Shown here: one piece after another, positions 24,750-36,279 of the stretch
Layout: every line of letters starts with the position of its first letter
How positions within the stretch are numbered: position 1 is the first letter of the stretch
Assembly: GCA_023101725.1 (NCBI GenBank)
Contig: JALJCO010001284.1
Coordinates: 3,451,110 to 3,515,109 of the forward strand
Reading direction: 5' to 3'
DNA from: Atherinomorus stipes
Taxonomy: Eukaryota > Chordata > Actinopteri > Atheriniformes > Atherinidae
Length of the DNA: 64,000 bases
The notes under the pieces: model-generated
The model's database searches: none
What the model was told of the DNA's origin: nothing
The model's input: the letters and a program-made list of their open reading frames with translations, nothing else
Made by a program: the position numbers and the translations under genes

Positions 24750-26410
24750 TGTGTGTATATACATCGTCAAGATGTACCTAGTACTGGAAACAGTGAATCG
24801 ACTGAGCAGCAGCTGCAGAAGATCTATTTAAAACACACACACTAGCACGCACTCCTTGTTACCGTGACAACATGTTTCTTCATTTGCAACGGTTGCCCTT
24901 AACAACACTGTTACCTCCTGTCTGGAGCTGCTTAAACTGAAATACGGCATCTTTCGCTCTGCTTATTTCTGTCTCTAATCCCTCACTCTTTTTATTCTGT
25001 CTTAATCTTCATCTGGTTTTGATTGTGAGTATTGAAGTTCAGGACACACACATGCACACACACAGTGTTGCTGTTGACTCTCTAAATCAGCAGGTCACAT
25101 AAAGCCAAACAGAGCAGCGAGGAGCTCTATAACCCTCAGACAACAGGAAAAGTGCAAAATGTCAAAGAGGACAAACAGCAATGTTTCAGTACGAGGAATC
25201 AATGAGAATGCCTGAATCTGATCACTTGCAGGCTGCAGAGCTCGTTCCATGTGTTCAAACATAAGACTCAACATCCTTATTGCATACAAGGTTCAACATT
25301 ATAAATATGATAAATACTGTATTGCAAATATACCCTGTAATATATATTCTGTCCACAAATATCAAAATCACAGGATTTCCTCCTGGAGCTCAGAGGAAGA
25401 CCGTGATGAAATTCAAACAGCTTAGGATTTGAAAATCATAAGAGGAAGAGCTGTTGCACTTCAGATAATAATATCTAAACATGTCAGAGTGAATGAATCA
25501 TTTACACAAGACTGTAAAAGTCCTGATTCAGCCTCGTTCCTTCATCTCTGACTTTGCTGTCATCTTTTAACACCATTCCTACCAATTCTCCCCAAAACTA
25601 TTGTAGCCTACTTGGATCTACCATTTGCTGAACATTTTCGGTTGCTGTATTTCCTGCAGGTCTTTCGCGCTTAATTAACTCAACCTTTTTTGCATAAATT
25701 CATCCACAATGTTCGTCCGTGGTGATGACACTGTCGGCAGAGTCAGCTTCACTGGATGATACTATTCTCAGATATGTTTTTTCTGGGTAAACTTGTTTTA
25801 TATTTACAGATTTTGGCTTTGCAGAGTGCGTTTATTGGATCATCAATGAAACCTAAATGATATTCAGTTTTCTGCTGGTAATGTTGAGTAGGTGTGCTGT
25901 TGCTGGGAGTTTTATCTATGGGGTTTTTTGGCGCTGATGGCTGAGGTGAAGGCCCAGCTGTGGAGCTCACGGTTCGCCACTGGCAGCAGCTACATAAATA
26001 CAAAAACAAAAAGGCTTGTCAAAATAAAACGTCACAAATACAAGTCATAATAGGGAAAACAGCAGATATAGTGCAGAGAAAATGTGGTGTAAACAGAATA
26101 AAGATTTAGTGCAAATACTGTATATCATCATCATAGATTTGAACAGGAGGTAAAGTCAAGAACATCTTAAACTTTTAAGTTCACCATAGGGAGGTGGGGG
26201 TGGGGGGGTGCAAGTGTTAAAGAAATCAACAGTTCTCCAGCTTTCTGAAGGTCTGTTAGGTGCTTTTCCTGCTCATTTTTTGTATCTGTGCTTTTCATTT
26301 TCATTTAACTCTACCCATGAATCATTCAAGCAGGAGAAAAAGGCTTTTACCTCGAGGGATGGACCAGCACTGTATCGACACATAACACACAACTTAGCAA
26401 AGAACCAGTT
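24750..26410. other. No gene recognised
   Basis: Unique-looking AT-rich sequence. I see no exon with a credible splice context or protein similarity. Confidence 0.5.
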
Positions 26411-26419
26411 TTAACCCTT

Positions 26420-26760
26420 GCATTCCCATGGATTTTCCTGCAGTACCTTCGTACATCTCAGCATGGTGTGCAGTGTGCCCTTCAAACATTTGAGGAAACT
26501 GGACAAATGGAAGAGTCAGGACTAAGAAAAATACGATCTACAGCAGATGAACAGGAACTGGAAGTGATGTCCTGAGGAAATGGGAACAAATCCACCAAAG
26601 AACTGGACCAGGACCTGAGAAATGCATCTGCACAGGTGCAATAGTAAACTTAGCAGAAGAATTACTATGGAACAAACATGGAGAACACTGTTGATGGAGT
26701 GCACAGTGGAAGGAAACAAAAATTTTAGACCTAAGAAGTATGGGGGGGGACAACAACCCA
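26420..26760 (+). pseudogene. Decayed Tc1-like transposase, N-terminal part
   Basis: The plus strand from about 26485 reads QTFEETGQMEESGLRKIRST, followed by a stop and KSTKELDQDLRNASAQVQ. This corresponds to the FEETG...SGRPR and DNA-binding helix region of Tc1-like transposases. The stretch ACCAGGACCTGAGAAATGCATCT is shared with the minus-strand remnant at 19480-19560. Stops at the end of the first block and frameshifts show it is inactive. Confidence 0.6.
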
Positions 26761-27666
26761 AAGGAGACTTGAGGGGTCGTATTGTTATTGGTCGGTGTTA
26801 ATGTCACATGTGACACATATTATGTTGATCTTCTTCACATGCAGGTCACTTCAGGGCCGTAATTCACTTAGAATAAAAATGGTCATACAACTAGCCATAA
26901 ACACACGCAGAAAAAAAAAAAATCAGATCTGACAAAAAAGAATTGAGCACTAACGCAGTATAAATGTGGCCTAAGTCAGTTCAGACTGTGATGAAGAATA
27001 AAGCTGCTCAGATCAAATATTCACTTTCAAGCTCTTTGGAATTTACTGCATTTTGTTTGAACGTATTTCAGTGAAACGCTGGAGACATTTCTATTTCTAA
27101 TAAGGCTTGTAGATGGCGCTAAAAAGCTCCAAACTGATGCTCCAGCTTGCTCTTATTGTTGTATCACAGCTCCCGAATCCTATTATCACACAGGTGAGAA
27201 ACATAATTCACTCTGTTGCTGCAGTGACCCAATTTCCATCAGAAATGTTTGTCTAATCTAATCTAATTTAATCTAATATTGGAGTTGTGCATAGTACCTG
27301 TAGTTGACTCTCATTCTGCGGTATGAACTATTGTGTAACGTGTCAGCTCTAACTGACCTGGTGTGTGTGTGTACCTCTTCTCCCTCCCATCATTTTCTTT
27401 TTGAGGAAAACATCTCATCTTTAAAGCACCTTTAAGGCCTATCTGAATAATTGATGAGTGCATGAACCATCAGAAGTTAAATCTGTTTTCTGTAACTTTA
27501 AAGCAGCTCAGGAAGTGAAAACCACCTCTGCTCCTCAGGGAAACATGTTTCTCAGCATAGTCACTTTGTGTGAATGGTTTAGTGGTGGTGCAAAAATCCT
27601 GTAAGACACAACCATGAAAAAAACTCTGAGGTGGTTTCTACTCGAATAACAGAGTGTGAGATGCAT

Positions 27667-28243
27667 TTAAAGGGACTAGAGGCAGGAATTTTAAAAAAAC
27701 CAAACATGAATGTCCATTTTTTTAACACTAATGGGTGATAAGCGCCAAATACCAAAAATAACGTTTCCACCCATGTCTCTCTCCGTTGCCTTGAACAGGC
27801 TGTGTGCTGCAAAATGCCCTGCAATTCGGTGTCCGAATTTCCCGCGCTGCACTGCGGACATGATTCTTCTGCCATCAGCAAACCATCCAGATCAACTGAA
27901 AGACCACTAAAAAGTGTAACTACGAAGAAAAAGTTTAGTAAACAACATTATAGTTTTCCAGCTCTGCCATGCGGACGTGACGTCACATGACGCCACATCC
28001 GCAGTTTTGATACAGGAAGAAGATGGTCGCGGTAAATTCAAACACTGTAAGCGATAGTTATGGATTCTTCTGCCGTCAGCAGCCGATCCAGATCAACTGA
28101 AAGACACTAAAAAGTGTAACTACGAAGAAAAAGGTGAGTAAACAACATTATAGCTTCAGTTTGTGCACGCTCTCGTGACGGCTTGGCTCGTGGCTGCAGT
28201 TACCTGAAGCGCCAGTCGCAGCAGTCGCGAGTTTCATTTCTTA
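27667..28243. mobile_element. TTAA MITE (AGGRACTAGAGGCA family), copy 2, rearranged
   Basis: It starts TTAAAGGGACTAGAGGCA and is colinear with the reverse complement of 224-718. It contains an extra internal ~95-bp direct repeat: 27862-27956 is repeated at 28063-28157. The distal end is lost at 28243, where a different element begins (CTGTGCGTTCAGACCAAG). A CRE palindrome is at 27978-27985. Confidence 0.75.
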
Positions 28244-28795
28244 CTGTGCGTTCAGACCAAGAGCGACTAAAGCTGTAAAATAGCTTTTGTCGCTCATAAA
28301 AATAGCTGCTACAAAAAATCTGTTCGCTTTTGTCGCTCAAGTCGCTTATGACATCACGTTCAATTTTGCATATCCTTTTAAAAGGACCGTATGCTTTTTA
28401 CCATTAGCAGAGCTTTTGCAGTGATGCTTTTCGTGATTGCTGCCTGGTGCTTTGACAAGTTGTAGCCTGTGATTAACCAGAAATCCGTCTCCTACTGAAA
28501 AACGACGGTCTGGACATAACTGATTAAATTACACCCCAAAACAAAATAATGTTGTAGCTTAGTTAATTACATCATCTTCACTGATCTGCATCTGCAGATC
28601 TTCACTCATTCATCTCTCACTCTCAAACTAAATGTCAAGACGAGGGACAAAAGGGAAATACGTATTTTTATCCCTGTCAGTTATTATTATTATAACATAG
28701 TACTTTCCATATTTATAAATGATGTCGTCCCATTCACATAGCATGCTAAGCGCTCGATTAGCAGGCAAGTTTCGCGTTTGGGGCTCAGACACTAA
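28244..28795. mobile_element. MITE left end (GTGCGTTCAGACCAAGAGCG)
   Basis: GTGCGTTCAGACCAAGAGCG followed by several GTCGCT motifs resembles the terminus of a fish MITE family. No matching right terminus is seen. The Harbinger-type element at 28796 follows and may have inserted into it. Confidence 0.4.
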
Positions 28796-30237
28796 GGGCC
28801 TGATTTACAAAGACTCCAAATTGCGAGTCTAATGTTTTTGCCTCGCAAAAAAAATAGCGTGCGCTGTCATTTTAGCGTTTGCGGGTGATCTACAAAGATT
28901 ACACGCGCAATCTGTAACAGGCGCAAACAGCAGGATTTAAATGAGGATTTAGCGTGCGCTCTCCCTGCGCCACGGAAAGGTCAGAAGAGCATGTGGTAAA
29001 CGCAAAATGAAATTCATCCTGATAGAGAGATGTTAGTTTCAGAGATATAATGAGGCAAATAAAAAACAGAATATAAGATAAATATGAAGAGTTCATTTGC
29101 AAAAAAAAAAAGACAAACGCCATTTAGAAAAAAACGGAGTTAACTGCTTTTGCAAATAAACTCTTCATTTACTTTTTGAATATTTTCAGAAAATCAAGCT
29201 CACATGAAGTAGAGAGTTTTAATGATGTAAAATGGAGATATGACGTTTGTACCCGACAGCAACAAAAGTTAACTCCGTTTTTCCACAGTGGCGTTTGTCT
29301 GTTTTTGCAAATGAACTCTTCATAATAACTATAAATAAAAATAATGCAGCAGGTTTCTCTGTGGGTCGTAAGAAGAGGCAGTTTAAGGACGTGGATAAGG
29401 ACACGCTGTTGAAGATGATCTGATATTACGCACAGACTGCGCGCTCTTTGGCACAATGCCAGGCGCTGGACCTGCGTAATTGCCCCCCACCCCATGCAAA
29501 ACTCAGTAAAAAAAAATAGTATCATTAGTTTGTGCAACGTTACTGGTTATTTTCACTGAGTTTTTTGTGGGGTGGGGGCCAACTTCACACAGGACAGCAA
29601 CCTCAGAACACAGCAGCAGTCGCTGCGTGTGGAGGAGCAGGAGATGATTTTAATTTAAAAATATGCCATTGGCAAAAAGTAAAAGAAAATAAAAAGACAT
29701 AATTAATGTCAGCTTTAACTACCATGATGCTGCAGCTGCAGATGTTCTGGTTCATGTCTAGAATAACCCGTGTTTAACAGTGATGTTGATTGTTATTTAA
29801 TTAAATAATGAAAACTTGACGTGTCGCCTGAACACATCATGAAAAATGATTCTGACCCGATGTCTGCAGTCCTGTGTGCAGCATTCTTTCAGCCATCAGT
29901 GCGTAAAGCTGCCAGTTATACCTGCTTTTCAGACGTGCTAAATTACACGCAATCTTTTGCCCCCGCATTCCTTTGAACAGTTGATAGATCACATTGCGCG
30001 TGTTAAACTGAAGTTTTGCATAGTCTCCTCCCAATATTTTGCGCCTTCTGGCAGAAACGCCCAGTTTGAATATTCATCTGCAGCAGATGCGCAAAATGGA
30101 CAGCGGCGCTATTTTGCCCCTTGACAGGCGCAAACCTCCTTTTGCCCTGCTTTGTAAATCAGCTCTGGCGGATTATTGCGTGCGTAATGAAGATAGCGCC
30201 TGTTTTAACAAGCGCAAACCTTTCGTAAATCGGGCCC
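28796..30237. mobile_element. PIF/Harbinger-type non-autonomous element
   Basis: The termini are GGGCCTGATTTAC and GTAAATCGGGCCC, a 13-bp inverted repeat with one mismatch. They are flanked by TAA at 28793-28795 and 30238-30240, matching the TWA target duplication of Harbinger elements. The 1442-bp interior has no transposase. It contains an internal inverted pair near 29090-29160 and 29265-29330 (GTTAACTCCGTTTTT, GACAAACGCCA). Confidence 0.75.
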
Positions 30238-30240
30238 TAA

Positions 30241-31035
30241 GAAACCTGCAAAAAGTTGGGCCTCTGTTGCTTATTGCAACACTAGGAGTGTGACTTGCAA
30301 CACTCAGGCCGATTATGAGCACCCGTCTTTCAGTTATAAAAAAAGTAAAAATATAAAAATAAAACTTTTTTCTCACAGTTATTTCTCCATTTCTCTGAAT
30401 CGTGGGAACGTACGGTTCTTTATCTGTAGGACAGCAAATAAAACCAACACAGTAAATTTCGAATAAACTGTGATACAACAGATAATGTAATGTGTGCTTG
30501 GGTTTTACCCACTAAGTAATGGCAAACAAAGTTTAACTAACAGTCTTTTGTTTTTTCTGTCACTCCAAACCTGTCACGTCACATCCCAACAGCAGCAGCC
30601 CTGTGAAACCCGCACAGGTTCACGTTTTGTACCAGTAACGTTAAACCAGCACACGTTGTCATGTTGCATCTTTAAATATGAACGGTGTGTTGCATATTGA
30701 GTATATTGTCGTATGCTTTGACAAAGCTCAGCGCTGCCTTCACTGTAGTTAACGTCGGGATTAACTGCTGCGTTACATTTAACCCCTGTACTGCCCGGTG
30801 ATGGTGATACAGCACTGAGCTGTGTGTGGGACTCCGGCGGTTCATGTGAGGCAGAATCAAACCAACAGTAAATGACAGGAAAACCATGCAGAGGAAAAAG
30901 AGGTGTGGTATCTCTGGGCTGTGAGGCTATTATTTATTTGAGCGTACGTGTGGCGAGTGGGCATGGCAACGCATCAACAACCGGATTTGACGTTGACTAT
31001 TTTTTAGTCGAGTAGTCAATGCCATTGACGTGTCG
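30241..31035. other. No gene recognised; probable hAT end
   Basis: Sequence near 30985-31042 (GACTATTTTTTAGTCGAGTAG, CATTGACGTGTCGCTACAG) resembles the right end of a hAT-type MITE. The left end is not identifiable. The rest is AT-rich and unassigned. Confidence 0.35.
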
Positions 31036-31039
31036 CTAC

Positions 31040-31350
31040 AGACCTACTGGGATTGGGGTTTGAACAGCAGCCTTTCTGTGCAGACTTTACATTTTCTTCC
31101 TGTGCATGCCTGGGTTTTCTCTGGGACTCCACATTCCTCCCACAGTCCAAAGACATGCATGATAGATTAAATGGTCACTTTAAATTCTGCCCAGGAGTGA
31201 GCATGAGTGGTTGTTTGTGCCTCTGTGTTGGCCCTGTGACAGACTGGTGGCCTGTCCAGGGTGTGCCCTGGCTCTTGCCTGCTTGCTGCTGGGATTCCCC
31301 ACGAAGGACCTGAATTGGATTCAGCAGTAAAGAAAATGGATGGATTGTCA
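31040..31350 (+). repeat. Common teleost interspersed repeat ending in ATGGATGG
   Basis: Ordered motifs are TGTGCATGCCTGGGTTTTCT, then TCCTCCCACAGTCCAAAGAC, ATGCATGATAGATTAAATGG, GTGTTGGCCCTGTGACAGAC and CTGTCCAGGGTGTGCCCTGG, with the tail AAAATGGATGGAT. This is a highly recurrent teleost repeat. I believe it is a retroelement 3' end but do not name the family. Confidence 0.75.
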
Positions 31351-31354
31351 TCAT

Positions 31355-32839
31355 CTTCATTATAACTGCTGATAGAGCCACAGGCTGCAGCCAGACGGCC
31401 TCAGAATGGACTGCAGGAGATGGCTGGCTGTGTCCGGGTTAATCCACGAGCTGCCTGACCGACTATTTTAACATACTGTATCACACTAGCATAAGCACAC
31501 ACACTAAGCTCAAACACATCAACACACATCAAAACAAAGAAACAAAGAGAGCAGAGGGTCCAGTAGCTGGGGTGCCCTCTGGCTGGGTTGGGGTTCCACT
31601 TTTATGACATTAAAAGATTTTAAGACGGGCTAAAAGATAATTACAAAAACAAATTCAATCATAGGTCAAACATGGGTATCTGTGGATGGAATTTGGAGGT
31701 TGGAATGCCGTGTTGTGGGACAGTTTTTTAAACAATAATCATGATGATATTGATGATGAGGTTGATGAGACAATATCATCTTTTACTTTTATCCTAATTA
31801 TCCTTAGAACTATCATTTTGTGTATATTTACATTTAATTCAATTTAAATCATGCATCTAGCAGCTCTACTTTGTTTTTCTTCTCTTTGTGTTGTTATAAC
31901 TTATTTTGTCTCGACGCTGTCTTCATTTTTATTTCTTTGTAAATATGCTAAAAAAATAAGAGTGACTCTAACCACAACCCATGTTTAAAGTTGACCTGCA
32001 ACGTTGCTGTAAAGCAGCGTGATGAAGCTCTGAGTGGGTGCTGCAGATGAAGGAAGCTGTGAGAAAAAGGAGGCCATGCAGCGTGTGCAGATGAGCTCCC
32101 GTGCGCGCATATTGAGGCCAGCAGTGCAGCAGCTTTTCTGTCGCTGGTGAAAATGTCTGCTGCTGAACATCTCGGTCTGATGACATCGGAAGTAATCCAT
32201 CTGCTGCAAAACCCAAGAGGATGGTCGCGATGCATGCTGGGAAAGACGCTGCGGGCAGTCTCGCACATTGTTGTTCTGTTTGGGGGGAATTTATTCAGCA
32301 TGCCTTAGAAATAAGTGAGAGGTCGTTCTTCATTGACCTCCCTTTCTCTCAGCTGGCCTCCTCTGCCTCTTCTCTACATTTCCCAGGATGCTTGCTGAGA
32401 GCAGGACCGGGCGTGCTGCGATGTGTGGAGAGACCGAGAGACTGGGAGGGATGTGGGAGTGCAAAGTGAGAATCACACCCAGACCTGTTCCTCAGCTGCA
32501 GAACATTCTGGTGCATTTTCAGGACTGCATCTTCACACATGGATTTCTCACTTTATAATAAGTGAACAACAGTTTTCAGAAAGACTGAATGTTTGTGTCC
32601 TAAAGGCATTTATTGTCACATCACTTCAACCAGTAATGATCATAACGCTGAGTTTGAAGAAGAAGGGATGATACAAGGCATCAAAGGCAGCAGAACACCA
32701 AACCATAACACTTTCACCACCGTGCTTCACAGCAGTTGAAGTTTCTAACTTTTGTTTATACATTTAGCACAAAATGGAAAGAAATTTGTATTTGATCAAT
32801 TATTCCTCCCCTTTAATAACACAATTGGTGTTGTATTAG
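31355..32839. other. No gene recognised
   Basis: AT-rich with CA-rich patches near 31490-31530. A more GC-rich island at 32000-32480 gives several overlapping open frames on both strands (up to 117 codons), none with a recognisable domain. Confidence 0.45.
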
Positions 32840-32847
32840 ATATTAGT

Positions 32848-33501
32848 TAAGGATGCCCAATATTGGAATTTTGGCCGATATCCGATATGCCGATATTTTA
32901 AAACTCATGTGGCCAATAACCGATATCGATACCAATATTAAAGCTGAAAGAAATAAGCAGTCATTGCAAATAGCAGTTTTGTTATCCGTTTCCGACACTT
33001 TGAAAAATGGGGGTAGGAAATAATATTGATACACTGAAATATCACAATATTTTCATATGCCGATATCATATTGATATTTAAAGGCGCAGTATCTTTTACT
33101 TACAAAATCTTGCAAGATTTCATCGTTCTGTTAAAAACTGTTCTTGCGAGATTTCGTTAGTGAAATAGATCAATAGTGCTTTTTTAAATGTCAATATGAT
33201 ATTAGCATATAAAAATATCGCAAAATTTTCATGAATTCTCTGGAGATTTTGTAACAGAACGATGAAATACCGCAAGATTTTGTAAGTAAAATAGATCGAT
33301 ACTACGTTTTTAAATGTCAATATGTTACAGTCTGTAAAAAAGAAGTTTTTGAAGAATAAGTTTAGGGGTTTTTTTTTTTAGACTTAAGAAACAGCAAGCT
33401 GATCAGATAAATATCGGTTAAATATCGTAGGGGTGGCCGATGTCCGATATTCAGTTTTAAGGCCGATATCGATAGGGGGGCAATTATATTGTGCATCCCT
33501 A
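32848..33501. mobile_element. hAT MITE with internal repeats
   Basis: The left end is TAAGGATGCCCAATATTGG and the right end is CAATTATATTGTGCATCCCTA. It is flanked by ATATTAGT (32840-32847) and ATATTAAT (33502-33509), an 8-bp duplication with one mismatch. Inside are tandem and inverted copies of a ~100-bp segment (CATCGTTCTGTTA, TAACAGAACGATG, TTTTTAAATGTCAATATG twice). Subterminal CCGATATC motifs are frequent. Confidence 0.75.
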
Positions 33502-33833
33502 ATATTAATGGGAAGCCTGATTACTCTATGATGTAATACAAAACTACACTGGTATCATTAACGGACAGAAACAAATTAAACACAAATTTCCTTTATTTTT
33601 GTGCCAAGTTTATTTTTAAAGGGGATCACATTTCCGTACACAAATATGTGAAAACAATATATGACTTAATATCATATCTGTAATATCATACTGTAAATTA
33701 AACTTAACATTCAGAATGATGTGTCTGAAATATATTAACAGATATGGCAAAAGTGAGCCGTGTGGACCCGATCCTGGCGTGGCTCAGTTAATGTCTCGGT
33801 TTCACAATAATGTGCTCACAATGACAGTCTGCT

Positions 33834-34462
33834 TTAAAGGGATATTGTGTAAGTTCTCCTGTTATTTATTCACAAAAACTGATTATTTGGTTCAAAAGTG
33901 TTTTTTCATTAATCAGTAATCACTCCCATCAACAAACTGAAGTGCTCCTCTAAGTTCTAAATTTGCCGTTTGTATCATTCATTTACACATCGAGCGGGGC
34001 GGCTCGGTGGAGGCTGCCATGTCGTATCGCCATGTTTTTGCGTTCAGGAGAAGCGTGACAGTAGGAAAACACAGAAACTCACCGGACACACCGGAGTTTT
34101 CAGCTCAGTTCGAGGTAATGCCTTTGAAAAGTCACCGCGCTGCAGAGGGGAGAAACCAGCGTCTCACTGATGCTGGGTTCACGTGCAGTCGGGCAGACGG
34201 CCGTTGGTAACAAACCAGATGTCATTTTAATCAATGAAGCCGAGCGAAAGACGGTAAAACATGGGTCAGGGAAAACAATACGACATCGCCATGACAACCG
34301 AACAGATGTGGACTGATGTCACTGTAACTGACGGACCACGTCTTCACATAGAGGCTGGTGATAACTTTACATGCAGCGGATGTCGTCGGTCTGTCCGGTT
34401 TCACGCGAATGCAGCATGAAAAGTACGAGGGAGCTGCTCCCGATTACACAATGTCCCTTTAA
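33834..34462. mobile_element. TTAA-flanked MITE (third family)
   Basis: TTAA lies at 33834-33837 and 34459-34462. The termini AGGGATATTGTGTAA and TTACACAATGTCCCT are inverted repeats with one mismatch. The 629-bp element is GC- and CpG-richer than its flanks, typical of these MITEs. Confidence 0.8.
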
Positions 34463-34919
34463 TGTAGAGGTCTGATGCTGAGTGACCAGAGTAACAACAT
34501 AGACAGGCATGAAAGGTTAGTTTTTACTTCACATTCCTTCTTTGGCTTGACTTTGACATCTCCATCATTGCTTTTAAATCTGCCGCTTGGCATACAGCTG
34601 GACAGACATCTCACATCTTTACATCAGCTGGCTGCCAGAATATTCTGTGAGCCATCTGTGTCTTGTAGGATGAGCTGCCAAAAATCTGCCTCTACAGCGA
34701 ACTTCATACACTAATTAATGTCTGTTTATGGTGCTAAATGTTACAAAAACAAACATTACAACATTTTCCATTCAGGTGAATATAGATTGAGCTGGATGAG
34801 AGCAGAATATGGTATATTAGTAAATTAATAGTAGTTGGATTTTCTGCTTTAGTCTTTAAACCAGAGCAATACAACCTCGGATGAACAACGGTAGGACATA
34901 TTACACAATATCGCATCAG

Positions 34920-35340
34920 TCTGAGAAGGGTTGTGAGGTCATTCCAGGTTTTTTGTCCAGAAAGAAAGATTCTTCACAAGTGGAAAGCTTTAAAGACAGC
35001 TGCCAGTTTACCCAGAGTGGATGTCCCAGATCGGACAGTGTCATATTCAGAGAAACTACACAAAACCCAAGAGCTACATCTCAGACTCGCCAAGCCTAAG
35101 TTAGAACATTACATTTTAAAGTTTATGACAGTCCATTTAGAAAAAGAATGAACCAGTATGCCTTGTTTGGAAGGGTTGCAGGAGTAAGTCTCTTCTCAAA
35201 GAACATGGAAGAACACGCCTTAGTTTGGCAAAGCGGCACTGGAACATATCACAGACTTCTGGAACAAAGTTATTCCAGAAAGTGAAAAGAATCAAGGAGT
35301 TGTCATTGCCCAAAGTCCAGACCTCAAACTGACTTAAATG
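34920..35340 (+). pseudogene. Possible Tc1-like transposase remnant
   Basis: Plus-strand frames show SLPRVDVPDRTVSYSEKLHK, then SLAKRHWN- and DFWNKVIPES-like pieces in different frames. These resemble the middle of a Tc1-type transposase (the L.FAK.H.....DFW block). The similarity is patchy and the frames are broken. Confidence 0.35.
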
Positions 35341-35579
35341 CTGTGGTGAAATTACCATACAACAATATAAAAATCTATCAGGATGTGTAAAAATATTTCT
35401 CTGCCCATGTGACACTTTTCCTATTTTCCTGAATTAAAATCGGTAAAATGATAAATATGAATGGGTTTGGACTTCGTGTCATGGAGAGGAAGAACAGTTA
35501 TTTGTCCTGATGCTGTAACAGTGGACCAGTTCTACACTTTCTGCAAGAAAATTGACCAATCAGCCTACATGTGCTCTGT

Positions 35580-36243
35580 GTCATTTAAGAGCATTTGCTC
35601 AGCAGATAGCTCTCCGTGTGCGCCTAATTTTTGGCAGGTTTACTGCCTCATGAGGCCTTGGGGTGAATTAAAACACGTTTGATATATTTTGCCTCACGAG
35701 GCAAAAAAAACTCACCATCTGCATGCTACTTGAGCTCTGTCGAGGTGACCAATCAAAACGTCCTCCGATCACATGATTTCAAGACGGCAGCACTGTGTCG
35801 TTACTTAAGAGGACTTGATTAATATTTTGCAACAACATCTAAGAGTGCATGCAGACAACTTTTGTGGATCTTTTTGTTGGAGACTGAATTGCGTTACCGT
35901 ATTTCATTTTTGAAGTCCAACATACTGACATCAAATGAAGAGGTACGTGTATAGTCTGGCCACATATCCAACAATTTATCCTCTAAAATGTAGTCACTGA
36001 ATACACTGCCATGGGCTGCCGTCTTTAAATCATGTGAGCAGAGGATGCGTTTTTATTGGTCACTTGAATTTCTGCCTTCAGCGCGTAGCTCAAATAGCGT
36101 GCACATGGTAAATTTCTCGCCTTGCGAGGCAAAAAATATCAAGCATGTTTGATTTTCACCTCAAGGCCTTGTGAAGCAGAAAACTCACCAAAAAATTATG
36201 CACACACAGCGAGCTATCTGCTGAACAAACGGTCTCAAATGAC
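35580..36243. mobile_element. Foldback element with ~200-bp inverted arms
   Basis: The left arm from 35580 (GTCATTTAAGAGC, CAGCAGATAGCTC) pairs with the right arm ending at 36243 (GAGCTATCTGCTG, GGTCTCAAATGAC). Complementarity continues inwards through GCCTCACGAGGC, GGCCTTG and CACATGATTT. A third copy of the terminal motif (CAGTAGATAGCTCTCGTGTG) sits just outside at 36252-36273. No target duplication is recognised. Confidence 0.7.
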
Positions 36244-36279
36244 TTTTAGCTCAGTAGATAGCTCTCGTGTGCGGCAGGC

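Noticed and set aside
30494..30700. 68-codon plus-strand frame
   Set aside because: No domain, no conservation signal visible, and no splice context.
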